Made by a program: the position numbers and the translations under genes. A model generated the notes under the pieces. That model had not been told where the DNA came from, ran no database searches, and saw nothing but the letters and a program-made list of their open reading frames with translations. From positions 1 through 37,963 of the forward strand of contig JBPBQZ010000125.1 of the NCBI GenBank assembly GCA_050955105.1: a DNA stretch of 37,963 nt. Reading direction: 5' to 3'. The DNA is from JBPBQZ01 sp050955105. GTDB lineage: Bacteria > Pseudomonadota > Gammaproteobacteria > Burkholderiales > Burkholderiaceae. Positions 15,993 through 24,708 of this stretch are shown one piece after another (position 1 is the first letter of the stretch; each line of letters opens with the position of its first letter).

Positions 15993-16961
15993 TCAGGCAC
16001 AAACCATCGACAGCGTTTCGTCCCAGTCGCGCGCGAAACGCTCGATGCCGAAGCGCTCGGCCGCGGTACGCGCCGCGCCGGCGCCCCATTCACGCGCCAG
16101 TGCAGGGTCGGCGATCAAGCTGCGCATGGCGTCCACCAGCGCATCGACGTTCGTCTCGATAAAGCCGTTCTCGCCGTTGCGTATCACCGTCGACAATTCC
16201 GTCGTCGCCAAGCCGATCATCGGCATACCGATCGTCATGGCTTCCACCACTGCCAGGCCCAAGCTCGTGTAGCGAATCGGATTGAAAAAGAAGCGATAAC
16301 GGGCGCAAAAGGCCGCCAGATCCGGATTCGCGATTTCACCCAGGCCGCCAGCGGATTGCGCATCCATGCCCACCAAGTCCAGCGGCACGCGTTCACGCGC
16401 ATAGGTGAATACATCGGCTCCCAGCCGTCGGCCGCGCTGCCGCATGTGATTGATCGCCGTAACGCCGCGCGGCAACTCGCCGCTGTAGCGCACGCCATCG
16501 GGCACACGCACGCCATGTTCGATGACGCGCGTGGGCGTGATGCCGCTATCCCACATCAGCCGATTGAAATGCGTTACGTGCACCAGCAAGGCCTGCGCAT
16601 CCTGTACCCAATGCCGGGTATCGGTCGGATGCTGCTGCGGTGGATCGTGCTCGATATATACCGCCGGCAAAGCGCGCTGCGCCGCACTGAGCAGCGTCAA
16701 ACGGTCTTCTTCGTAGTGGCTGCGCTGCTGATAGACAACACAGTCGAAACGTCGTGCGGCGACTTCCTCGAACGGCACCTCATGCACGTTGTCGCCCCAT
16801 GGCAGTGCGCCCCCGGCACCCGCATAGCCGGGTGGGTTGCCGGGCTTGGTAACGATGTAGAAGTCGTGCGGCGCCTGCGACAGGTAATACAGATAGTTGC
16901 CGTGCACGTGCCAGGTCAATACCGCCAGCCGCCGTCCGCGTGTTTTAAGCAGCATGGCCAT
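15993..16961 (-). CDS. Glycosyltransferase, GT4-like
   Basis: This 322-residue protein has a Rossmann-like N-terminal half (VLTWHVHGNYLYYL) and a C-terminal donor-binding half with NPIRYTSLGLAVVEAMTIGMPMIG, as in GT-B fold family 4 enzymes. The usual EX7E donor motif is only partial: the second Glu (VVEAM) is present, but the first is replaced, reading TSLGLAVVE. Such loss occurs in some family members and may alter the donor. ATG 16961 or 16955 is the start; the gene overlaps the preceding GT9 gene by up to 17 bases. The DNA-level context places it in glycan assembly. Confidence 0.78.
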   Translation of the reverse strand: MAMLLKTRGRRLAVLTWHVHGNYLYYLSQAPHDFYIVTKPGNPPGYAGAGGALPWGDNVHEVPFEEVAARRFDCVVYQQRSHYEEDRLTLLSAAQRALPAVYIEHDPPQQHPTDTRHWVQDAQALLVHVTHFNRLMWDSGITPTRVIEHGVRVPDGVRYSGELPRGVTAINHMRQRGRRLGADVFTYARERVPLDLVGMDAQSAGGLGEIANPDLAAFCARYRFFFNPIRYTSLGLAVVEAMTIGMPMIGLATTELSTVIRNGENGFIETNVDALVDAMRSLIADPALAREWGAGAARTAAERFGIERFARDWDETLSMVCA

Positions 16962-18066
16962 AGCTCCGTTCGTGCAGGATGAAGGGCGCGCCGTGCGCGG
17001 TGGTGGCCGCAAACCGTGCAAGTTGCGCGCGTGCCACCGCGACCACCGCCGCGCTGTCGACGTTGCGCGCACAGGGATGGCCTGCTACCGGGCAGTCGGC
17101 GAATGCACAGGGACGGCACGCCGGATGGTCGGCCAACACGCGGTGCCGCTGCGCGTCGAGCGGCGCCCAGCGCCGCGTGTCGCTGCCCGACGCAATCACC
17201 ACGCTGGGTGTTCCTACGCCGGCCGCCACATGCGACACGCCCGTGTCATTGCATACCAGTAGTTGTGCACGCGCGATCAGGGCACCCAGCGCGCCCAGCG
17301 AGGTTTGCCCGACTAGATGCAGCGCGGGCGCCTGCATCGCGCCCAGCACCGCGCCGGTAATGGCGGTTTCGTCGGCCGACCCGGTGATTGCGATCTGCCA
17401 GCCATCGGCGGCCAGTATGTCGGCCACTTCCGCGAAGCGCTCGGTAGGCCAGCGTCGCGACGCCAGGCGCGCGCCCGGGTGCACGCATACCAGCCGATCG
17501 AATTCAATGCCGTCTGCATGGGCCAGCGCCGTGCAGTCGTCCAGATCTTGCGGCGACAGCGGAAACTGCAGCTTGGCGTCGCCAACCGGCACGCCCAGGT
17601 AACGCATCAGGGCGTTGTAGCGTTCCGACTCCGGCAAGTCGTCGGGCCAGGGCATGAAATATCCGTCCGAGCGCGTTTCGCCCGGTTTCAAAAATCCGGC
17701 GCTTATGCGCGGCCGCAGCGCCTCGACGATATCGTTGGCCACGCCACCGCTGCCGTGCAGTTGAATCGCGAGATCGAAGCAGCGCGCTCGTCCATCGGCG
17801 AAGAAGCCTGGCAGGCCCGCATCGGTTTCCGCTTGCTCGGGAAAACCCACGGCGCCCGGGAACTGCATCAGCTTGTCGATCAATTCGGGATAACGGTCGA
17901 TGAAGCTTTGTGCCCACGGCAAGCCGATCAGCGTGATATGCGCGGCGGGATAGGCCTGTCGCAGCGCGCGCAGTGCCGGCACGGCGCACAGCATGTCGCC
18001 TAACTGCAGCGCGCGGAATACCGCGATGCGTTGGATGTCTTGCAGGCTCGAGCGTGGTGTGATCAT
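16945..18066 (-). CDS. Glycosyltransferase family 9 (heptosyltransferase-like)
   Basis: This 373-residue protein starts with an ATGA overlap of four bases on the preceding GT2 gene. Its N-terminal domain has FRALQLGDMLCAVPALRALR, where the Asp acts as the GT9 base; the C-terminal domain has VHPGARLASRRWP and CNDTGVSHVAAGVGTP for ADP-heptose binding. A cysteine cluster, C-x2-C-x4-C and a later Cys, lies near residue 330 and also occurs in other GT9 proteins. Heptosyl transfer from an ADP-heptose-like donor is the expected reaction. Together with the GmhB-like gene it supports a heptose-containing product. Confidence 0.87.
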   Translation of the reverse strand: MITPRSSLQDIQRIAVFRALQLGDMLCAVPALRALRQAYPAAHITLIGLPWAQSFIDRYPELIDKLMQFPGAVGFPEQAETDAGLPGFFADGRARCFDLAIQLHGSGGVANDIVEALRPRISAGFLKPGETRSDGYFMPWPDDLPESERYNALMRYLGVPVGDAKLQFPLSPQDLDDCTALAHADGIEFDRLVCVHPGARLASRRWPTERFAEVADILAADGWQIAITGSADETAITGAVLGAMQAPALHLVGQTSLGALGALIARAQLLVCNDTGVSHVAAGVGTPSVVIASGSDTRRWAPLDAQRHRVLADHPACRPCAFADCPVAGHPCARNVDSAAVVAVARAQLARFAATTAHGAPFILHERSYGHAA

Positions 18067-19343
18067 AGGAAGGGCACCCGGAATTTGCAGGCGCCATAGA
18101 TGCGCCAGTAGATCGACAGCGGTGGAATCACGATCGACGTCCACAGCATCTCGGCAATATGAGATGGCGCGTGCGAGGTGCGCATCAAGCGCTGCGCCGC
18201 GAAGCGTACGGTCAGCAACAACCACAGCGTCAGCGCCCCCGCCGCCAGATACGGGGCGCCGGCCAGCCACTCGCCGATGCCCACGCAGAATGCCGTGACG
18301 GTGAGGTAATACAGCCAGGGCGCCGCGGCGCCGATACGTTCGCGAAACAGCAGCGGGTGGTTCTTGTAGAGCAGCGCGTCGAACTGACTTTTGCGCTGTT
18401 GCGAAACGCTCACGCCCCAGCGCGCCGGTCGTACCGGGTGCACCACCACGGCGGCTGCGGCGCGCACGATGCGGCCACCGTTGGCAAGGATGCGGAATTG
18501 CAGATCGGAGTCTTCGCGCCAGGCGGAGGTATAGCGTTCGTCGAAGCCGCCGGTGCGTTGCAGGGTCTCACGCCGTACGAAGCAGTTGGCGGTAGCGAAC
18601 TCGGCGCGCGCCAGGCCTGCCGCATCGCGTTCATAGTCGGTCGGGCGCGGTCCGAGCGGCACGTCGATGCAGCCGCTGGCGGCGGCGATGGGGCGGGCCG
18701 TAGCGTCTGCCGCAACGGCATCGCTATCATGGCCAAGCTGCTCCACGACCGCCAGCTGGCTCGGCTTACCGAGGTCACCAGCTGCGCCCGCCATCGCCGT
18801 CAAGCCCGCCGCCAACCAGTCCCGCGCCGGCAGCGTGTCGTCGTCGGTGAACGCCACGATGTCCGCACGTGCCCCGCGCCAGCCGGCATTGCGCGCGCCG
18901 GCGGGTCCTTGCGTCGCGGTGATCGGCAAATAGCGGATGACGGGACCGGAGAACGCGCGCTCGGCTGCATGGCGCTCCACGGTTTCCCGCGTACCCTCAT
19001 CCGGTCCGTCGTCGCAAACGATGATCTCGAAATCATTGGGCGACAGTCGTTGCGCAAGCAGCGCGTCCAGGCAGCGGTCGAGCATCATCGGTCGACGGTA
19101 GGTCGGCACCACCACCGATATCAAGGGGGTAGCGCCCGAAATTGCATCGGGCGCGTGCGCCGTGGCGCGCGCGTCGGCCGCGTCTCCCACCGGCATCCCG
19201 TTTTGCGCGCCGGGCCAGCTTTCCGAAGATCGTCGCAGCAACGCATCGGGTGCCGGATCCCGCGGCGGCGCAGCGCGTGATACCGTGCGAGCCCCGCGTC
19301 GCGCCGCCGCCGCGCCATAAGTCACGCCAGGCAGTGGTGTCAT
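18063..19343 (-). CDS. Glycosyltransferase family 2, membrane-anchored
   Basis: This 426-residue protein has a GT-A domain beginning ISVVVPTYRRP at about residue 75. The metal-binding DDD is in FTDDDTLP, and the acceptor-side ED is in WREDSDLQF. Two hydrophobic segments at about 340-395 should place it at the inner membrane face. The first roughly 70 residues are low-complexity; the 4-nt ATGA overlap with the carbamoyltransferase stop supports the long start, with Met49 as an alternative. It also overlaps the next GT9 gene by four bases, so translational coupling is likely. Confidence 0.88.
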   Translation of the reverse strand: MTPLPGVTYGAAAARRGARTVSRAAPPRDPAPDALLRRSSESWPGAQNGMPVGDAADARATAHAPDAISGATPLISVVVPTYRRPMMLDRCLDALLAQRLSPNDFEIIVCDDGPDEGTRETVERHAAERAFSGPVIRYLPITATQGPAGARNAGWRGARADIVAFTDDDTLPARDWLAAGLTAMAGAAGDLGKPSQLAVVEQLGHDSDAVAADATARPIAAASGCIDVPLGPRPTDYERDAAGLARAEFATANCFVRRETLQRTGGFDERYTSAWREDSDLQFRILANGGRIVRAAAAVVVHPVRPARWGVSVSQQRKSQFDALLYKNHPLLFRERIGAAAPWLYYLTVTAFCVGIGEWLAGAPYLAAGALTLWLLLTVRFAAQRLMRTSHAPSHIAEMLWTSIVIPPLSIYWRIYGACKFRVPFL

Positions 19344-21076
19344 GCGGCGCTCCTTTTTTCAATCAGGAAAGAGCCGATCACCAGGGCGTCGAGCGGTGAG
19401 GTCCAGAACGATTCGACGGCATCGCGCGGCGAACACACGATGGGTTCGCCACGCGTATTGAACGAAGTGTTCACGAGCACCGGTACGCCGGTACGGCGGT
19501 TGAATGCCGCCAGCAAGGCGTAGTAAAGCGGGTGTTGTGAGGCGTTCACGGTTTGCACGCGTGCGGTGCCGTCGACGTGCCGCACCGCTGGAATCTGTTC
19601 GGCATGTTCGGCATCGACATCGAATACAAACAGCATGAAGGGTGCCGGCTCTTTGCCAGCACCCTTGAACCAGGCGCCCGCATGCTCTTCCATCACCGCT
19701 GGCGCCACCGGACGAAAATCCTCGCGGTCCTTGATCTCGTTCAGCTTCGACTGCATGCCCGCATCGATCGGCGAAGCCAGAATCGAGCGACCGCCCAAGG
19801 CGCGCGGACCGAACTCCATGGGTCCCTGGAACCAACCAATGACCTGATTGTCGGCAAGCAGCGCGGCGGTTTCTTCGGCGACGTTGTCCAGCCGCCGATA
19901 CGGTACTTTCGACCAGTCGAGGAAACGCTGGATCTCTTCATCCCGATATTCAGGGCCGTAATAAGCATGATGCATATGCCAGCGCCGTTCACCGGTACCG
20001 CGCTGCTTGAAGTCGATCCACAGCGCCGCGCCTAACGCCGTGCCGGCATCACCCGCCGCCGGTTGCACCCAGACCTTGTCAAACGCGCCGGCATCGCGCA
20101 CACGAGCATTCATTACGCAGTTGAGGGCCACGCCGCCGGCCATGCACAGATTGTCCATGCCCGATTCGCGCCGCAGCCAGCGCGCCATCTCGATAACGGT
20201 TTCTTCCAGCACGCGCTGCAGCGAATGCGCGATATCAAAATGCCGGGCATCCAGCGGACCGCTGCGCTCGCGCGCCGGCCCGAAGCGTGCCACCAGATCG
20301 ACCGGCGCCACGGTATAGACGCCGTCGCCGCGATATCTCAGAATCTCGCGGAAATCGTCGACGAACGACGGCTTGCCGTAAGACGCCAGCGCCATCACCT
20401 TGTATTCGTCCGACGAATGCAAAAAGCCCAGGTAGTGCGTGACGTTCTCGTACAGCAGCCCGAGCGAATCGGGCAAGTCGATCTGCTTGATGCGCTGGTA
20501 GTCGTGGCCATCGAACACGCCATAGCTGGTAGTAGCCTGCTCGCCGCGACCGTCCATCGTCAGCACCGCCGAAGTGGCGAATGGCGCGGCCAGGAAAGCG
20601 CTGGCTTCGTGCGACAGATGATGGTCGACGTAGTGCCAGGTAAAGCGGTGTCCACCCGCGGGCGCCGCAAAGCGTCGCGACAGGTGATGCGGCGCACCGT
20701 CGATCAACTGCGCGCGTGCATTGACGATGTACGACAGGAACAGCGGATCCCATGGTGAACTGTTCGGAGCACCGGCGCTCGCCTGCGCAGGCTGCATCGG
20801 CAGGGTGATCTGCGCGCGCTGCAGCGCATCGCCATCGAGCACGCGAGGATCATAAGAATACGCGACGTGATCGACGTCGGCGAGCGTGATGCCGGCCTTT
20901 GCCAGGCAGAAATCGATCGCATCGAAGGGCAGCTGCCAGGTGCTGAACGGCACCGGGCGCTTGCCATGCTTGACGTGCGTGAAGCGCTCGTCTTCGGCGG
21001 CGGCGATCAACTCACCGTCTTTCACCAAGACTGCCGCGCTGTCGTGATAGACAGCATTGATGCCGAGTGTGTACAT
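19340..21076 (-). CDS. Carbamoyltransferase, NodU/CmcH family
   Basis: This 578-residue enzyme transfers a carbamoyl group from carbamoyl phosphate, through carbamoyl-AMP, to a hydroxyl. The N-terminal ASKHA (TsaD-like) domain has MYTLGINAVYHDSAA, the metal-binding HHLSHEASAF, and CMAGGVALNCVMNARV; the C-terminal domain has EFGPRALGGRSIL and NTSFNTRGEP. Length is normal. The start is two bases after the GT9 stop, so the much longer open frame is not used. In glycan context it probably carbamoylates a sugar, as the related WapO does to heptose in Pseudomonas LPS core; the exact acceptor is inferred. Confidence 0.92.
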   Translation of the reverse strand: MYTLGINAVYHDSAAVLVKDGELIAAAEDERFTHVKHGKRPVPFSTWQLPFDAIDFCLAKAGITLADVDHVAYSYDPRVLDGDALQRAQITLPMQPAQASAGAPNSSPWDPLFLSYIVNARAQLIDGAPHHLSRRFAAPAGGHRFTWHYVDHHLSHEASAFLAAPFATSAVLTMDGRGEQATTSYGVFDGHDYQRIKQIDLPDSLGLLYENVTHYLGFLHSSDEYKVMALASYGKPSFVDDFREILRYRGDGVYTVAPVDLVARFGPARERSGPLDARHFDIAHSLQRVLEETVIEMARWLRRESGMDNLCMAGGVALNCVMNARVRDAGAFDKVWVQPAAGDAGTALGAALWIDFKQRGTGERRWHMHHAYYGPEYRDEEIQRFLDWSKVPYRRLDNVAEETAALLADNQVIGWFQGPMEFGPRALGGRSILASPIDAGMQSKLNEIKDREDFRPVAPAVMEEHAGAWFKGAGKEPAPFMLFVFDVDAEHAEQIPAVRHVDGTARVQTVNASQHPLYYALLAAFNRRTGVPVLVNTSFNTRGEPIVCSPRDAVESFWTSPLDALVIGSFLIEKRSAA

Positions 21077-21078
21077 GG

Positions 21079-22356
21079 TTAGGACTCTGTAGTAGAGGAA
21101 ATCAGCTCGGCCGCTGCGGCGCTGCATGGGGGCAGCAGTGCATGCGCCGCGGCCACTACCTGGTCGACGGTAATACCCAGCAGACAGCCGTGATGGCCGC
21201 TCGGGCAGACACTTTTGTAGCACCAGCGGCATGGCACATCGTGCGAGAGCACGCGGTGCGCGGTGCGCCACGGCAAATGCTGCGGATTCGTCAACGCGTA
21301 GAGATCGACCACCGGCGTGCCCAGCGCGGAAGCGATGTGCACGGGACCGCTATTGTTGGATATCAATAGCTGAGCGCCTTCGAGCAACGCACCTAACTGA
21401 CCCAGGCTCAAGCGATCGGCCAGATCGACAATGCGCGACGCCGCGCTACGATCAGTGCTGGCGGCACGCGCCGCCGCGCACACCTGCGCCACCAGTGGCG
21501 CTTCGTCGCGCGAGCCAGTGATGAAGATGCGATGCTTGGCATAGGCCGTGGAACGCAGCAACTGAGCGGCCACTTGTGCAAATCGTTCGGCCGGATAGCG
21601 ACGCGACGCGGCCGTCGCACCGGGGTGCAGCACAATCCACGGTTGCCGCGCATCGCCATCGGTGTCTACCCCGGCATCACCATCGGCAACGTCGGCCGTT
21701 GCAGCGACGGTGCAAGCCGCGCCGGCAGCCGCGAGCACCGCATGCAAGCCCCGCCGGTCGGCGTCGGCGAGCTTGAAGCGCATGTCGCGCGCAGCGTCAT
21801 CGAGGGGCCGCGCCCCGACGTGTGCCACCAAGTCGAGTTGCCGTTGCGCTTCGTGCCGCACCTGTTCGGCGGGTTCGGTCTCGGCGGCCCAGTCAGTCAG
21901 CAACGCATACGGATTCTCACGACAGAAGGCGAGTCGCCGCGGAATGCCCGCCAGCATGCACAGCATCGCGGCCGGCAGCGGATTCTGGCTATAGACGGTG
22001 AAGATCACCGCCGCATCAAAGCGCTCGGCGGCCAGACGCTCGATGATGGCGCGCATTGCCGCCGGATCATGCGCGGCATCGTTGCGTGCCCAGGGTGGAT
22101 CGAAACGGATCACCGCATCGATGTCCGGCACGAAGGGCGCGGCCTGCGCGCCCGAGCCTGATGCCAGCAAGGTGAGCCGTCGCCCTGGCGCCGCGGCCCG
22201 CAGCACGTGCATGGCCGGCGTGGTCATCAGCACGTCGCCCAGATTGTCCGGACGAATACACAGAATCTTGCGCACCGAGGCAGGCCAGGCCGATGGCGGC
22301 GTGCCTTGGCTGCTGCGGGCGTGCGCCGCAATGGGCATGGGCAGCAGTGTGATCAT
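21079..22356 (-). CDS. Glycosyltransferase family 9 (heptosyltransferase-like)
   Basis: This 425-residue protein has the GT9 pattern: ILCIRPDNLGDVLMTTPAMHVLR at the N-terminus and VLHPGATAASRRYP and SNNSGPVHIASALGTP in the donor domain. A cysteine cluster (CRWCYKSVC followed by a further Cys) resembles that of the other GT9 gene here. The start overlaps the phosphatase stop by four bases (ATGA). A 20-residue Asp/Ala/Val-rich insert (about 215-235) is probably a loop. It is likely to act on the same glycan as its neighbours, but the donor need not be heptose. Confidence 0.87.
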   Translation of the reverse strand: MITLLPMPIAAHARSSQGTPPSAWPASVRKILCIRPDNLGDVLMTTPAMHVLRAAAPGRRLTLLASGSGAQAAPFVPDIDAVIRFDPPWARNDAAHDPAAMRAIIERLAAERFDAAVIFTVYSQNPLPAAMLCMLAGIPRRLAFCRENPYALLTDWAAETEPAEQVRHEAQRQLDLVAHVGARPLDDAARDMRFKLADADRRGLHAVLAAAGAACTVAATADVADGDAGVDTDGDARQPWIVLHPGATAASRRYPAERFAQVAAQLLRSTAYAKHRIFITGSRDEAPLVAQVCAAARAASTDRSAASRIVDLADRLSLGQLGALLEGAQLLISNNSGPVHIASALGTPVVDLYALTNPQHLPWRTAHRVLSHDVPCRWCYKSVCPSGHHGCLLGITVDQVVAAAHALLPPCSAAAAELISSTTES

Positions 22357-23081
22357 GGGCGGCCACCCGAATTACGCGGCGCCGTGCTGATGGAGCGACG
22401 TGGTCCGAGCCGTCCTAACGGTTGGCGCGCAGGTACCGGACTGCGCGCCGGCCAATTGCTGAAGATGTAGTCGGCAGCGTCGCCGAGATCGGCCACGATC
22501 AGGTCCGGCGTGCGGGCCGGCGTGACGTCCCACTCGGTTTCATTGCCGTTGTCGATCAGCGCGGTACGGCAGCCGGCGCGCCGTCCGGCTTCCACGTCGT
22601 TCAAGATATCGCCCACCATCCAGCTGGCGCCAAGATGCAAGCTGTGTTCGCGCGCGGCACGCAGCAACAGGCCCGCGCCAGGCTTGTGGCAGTCGCAGTC
22701 ACGGGTATAGGCCGGCACGCGTCCGCGCGGGTGGTGCGGACAAAAGTAGCACCCCGCCAGCCGCGCACCGTGTTCGGCGAACAGGTCGCGCATGCGCTGC
22801 GCGACCGCGTTGAGGGCCGCCATCTCGAAACGTCCCTCGGCCACGCCGGATTGATTGCTGATGATGAATAGCGGCGCGCCGAGGTTACCGAGTACGCCCA
22901 GTGCGTGCGCCGCGCCGGCAGCCAGTGTGATGCGTTGCGGATCGACGTTGTAGGGCACGTCATTGATCAGCGTGCCGTCCTTGTCGAGAAATACCGCGGC
23001 GCGCCGCGCGGCCAGGGTCGGCTGACGCCGGCCATCCGACGTGTCGGCGGTGGCAAGTGGGCAAGCGCCGAGTTGAGTCAT
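22353..23081 (-). CDS. gmhB: D-glycero-D-manno-heptose 1,7-bisphosphate phosphatase-like HAD enzyme
   Basis: This 242-residue HAD phosphatase has the nucleophile motif DKDGTL (33-38), SNQSGV and GDILNDVEAG. The zinc-binding insert CYFCPHHPRG followed by DCDCHKP is typical of GmhB and histidinol-phosphate phosphatase relatives. GmhB makes the precursor of ADP-L-glycero-D-manno-heptose or GDP-D-glycero-heptose. The start at ATG 23081 lies 5 bp after the upstream GT4 stop; the longer open frame is discounted. The C-terminal 30 residues are Arg/Pro-rich. It may duplicate a chromosomal gmhB devoted to LPS core, which lies outside the window. Confidence 0.85.
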   Translation of the reverse strand: MTQLGACPLATADTSDGRRQPTLAARRAAVFLDKDGTLINDVPYNVDPQRITLAAGAAHALGVLGNLGAPLFIISNQSGVAEGRFEMAALNAVAQRMRDLFAEHGARLAGCYFCPHHPRGRVPAYTRDCDCHKPGAGLLLRAAREHSLHLGASWMVGDILNDVEAGRRAGCRTALIDNGNETEWDVTPARTPDLIVADLGDAADYIFSNWPARSPVPARQPLGRLGPRRSISTAPRNSGGRP

Positions 23082-23086
23082 GGGCG

Positions 23087-24427
23087 TCAGGCCACACTGC
23101 GCGACGCGCCCAGCGCTGCGCTCGCGGCGGCCGCGATACGTCGCGGCGTCAGTCGGGCGCCACGCGCGGTAGCCTGCGACAAGGCTGACAAGGGTTGCGC
23201 CGGTATCGCGCGCGCATAGGTATTGACCAGTGCCTGCGCAATGCTTTCCCACGAATAGAATTGTCGGGCGCGCCGCAAGCCGTTTTCGCCAAGCTGCGTG
23301 GCCCATTGTGGATTGCTTGCCAGGCGCGTCAGCGCGTGCCCAAGTGCCACTGGATCGTTCGGCGGCACCAGCAAACCCGTCTCGCCATCGGCCACTGTGT
23401 GTTGAATGCCGCCTACGCGTGCGCCGATTACCGGTGTGCCGCAAGCCATCGCTTCCACCGGTGTGATACCGAAGGGCTCATACCAGGGCGTCGTCACGAA
23501 CACGTCGGCCGCACTGTAGAACTGTCGCAACACACCGCGCCCGCGCCGCCCTACGAAGGTCACGCGATCCGCGACGCCGAGTTGCTCGGCCAGGGCCGTC
23601 AAGCGCCCGATCTCGGGTGTGGCCATCGTATTGGCTACATCGGAATTGCCGCCCACCACATAAAGATGCGCGCGCTCAAGTACTTCGCCTTGCAGCGTCG
23701 CCAGGCCGCGGATCACGTTGTCGATGCCCTTGCGCGGCACCAGCCGACCGAGTTGCAGAATCGCGAATTCATCCTCCGGCCAGCCCAGCATGGCGCGCGC
23801 CGTTCGGCGTTCTACCGGGGCGAACTCCGGCGCGTCGAAGCCGCAGGGGATCACATCGATGCGCGCCTCATCGGCGCCATATAGGTCCATCAGATCGCTG
23901 CGGTCTTGCGGGCACTCGGCGATGATGCGGTCCGAGTGACGCACCAAGGCCTCCTCGATTACGAAGCGCACATCGGGAAAGCCGTCGGCCTCGCCCTGAT
24001 GCAGCCGACGTACCTTGCCCAAGGCGTGGAAGGTGGTTACCAGCGGCACGCCCAACGCGGCTTTCAACTTCATGCCGACCATGCCCGACATAAAGAAGTT
24101 GGCGTGTATCACGTCGTACGAATAAGTTTGACGATGGAAGAAGTCGAGCACGAAGTCGCCAAATCCACCCATGAAAGGCAACAGCGATTCCTTCGGCATC
24201 GCGCGCGGCGGGCCGGCCGGCACGTGAATCACCCGCACATTGCCGCTTGACCGCGTGATGGCCGGCAGCAGCGGGTTGTCGCGGCGTGTGAAGACATCCA
24301 CCGCGTGGCCGGCGCGCGCCAATTGCCGCGCCACGTGCGCCACGTAGATATTTTGTCCACCCGCATCAACGCCGCCCGCTACAGCGAGCGGCGACGCATG
24401 TTCACTGATTAATGCAATCCTGTGCAT
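23087..24427 (-). CDS. Glycosyltransferase family 4
   Basis: This 446-residue protein has the N-terminal GVDAGGQNIYVAHVARQL of sucrose-synthase-like GT4 enzymes and a C-terminal donor domain with an intact EX7E motif in YEPFGITPVEAMACGTPV. Retaining transfer from an NDP-sugar is expected. The start at 24427 is supported by a GGAGAA ribosome binding site; the ATG ten codons earlier is not. It opens the tightly packed part of the glycan cluster after a 281-bp gap, so it may have its own promoter. Confidence 0.87.
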   Translation of the reverse strand: MHRIALISEHASPLAVAGGVDAGGQNIYVAHVARQLARAGHAVDVFTRRDNPLLPAITRSSGNVRVIHVPAGPPRAMPKESLLPFMGGFGDFVLDFFHRQTYSYDVIHANFFMSGMVGMKLKAALGVPLVTTFHALGKVRRLHQGEADGFPDVRFVIEEALVRHSDRIIAECPQDRSDLMDLYGADEARIDVIPCGFDAPEFAPVERRTARAMLGWPEDEFAILQLGRLVPRKGIDNVIRGLATLQGEVLERAHLYVVGGNSDVANTMATPEIGRLTALAEQLGVADRVTFVGRRGRGVLRQFYSAADVFVTTPWYEPFGITPVEAMACGTPVIGARVGGIQHTVADGETGLLVPPNDPVALGHALTRLASNPQWATQLGENGLRRARQFYSWESIAQALVNTYARAIPAQPLSALSQATARGARLTPRRIAAAASAALGASRSVA

Positions 24428-24708
24428 GCGAATTCTCCGATAAGGTGCGGCAACCAACCCTTGCTACGTGCGCCTGTCGTGACGGATAGGGGCTGGCTTC
24501 CTCAGCAGATGCTGTGCCCGACGCGTCACTCTCCCTATAGGCGCGTCCTATTAAGTGTGAGGAAGCAAGAGAAGTACGTGCGTGCTTGAAATACCGGGGC
24601 GGATCGGGACCGTCTGGCGTGCGGTGGACAATCGGCAAGGCAGCGAGCGAATGCTCGGAGCGAGCGTTGCAGGCTGCGGGCGGGTTTTACATCCGCATGT
24701 AACTTTTT
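24428..24708. other. 281-bp intergenic region inside the glycan cluster
   Basis: No gene is seen. Next to the GT2 stop lies an inverted repeat TTACAT-CCGC-ATGTAA (24687-24702) followed on the plus strand by seven T; it would terminate plus-strand RNA. Overlapping repeats at 24645-24665 (CGAGC-GAAT-GCTCG and GCTCG-GAG-CGAGC) can form alternative hairpins. The part near 24541-24600 holds possible minus-strand promoter bases (TACTTC, 17, TAATAG) for the GT4 gene, with a poor -35. No JUMPstart/ops sequence is seen. Confidence 0.4.
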
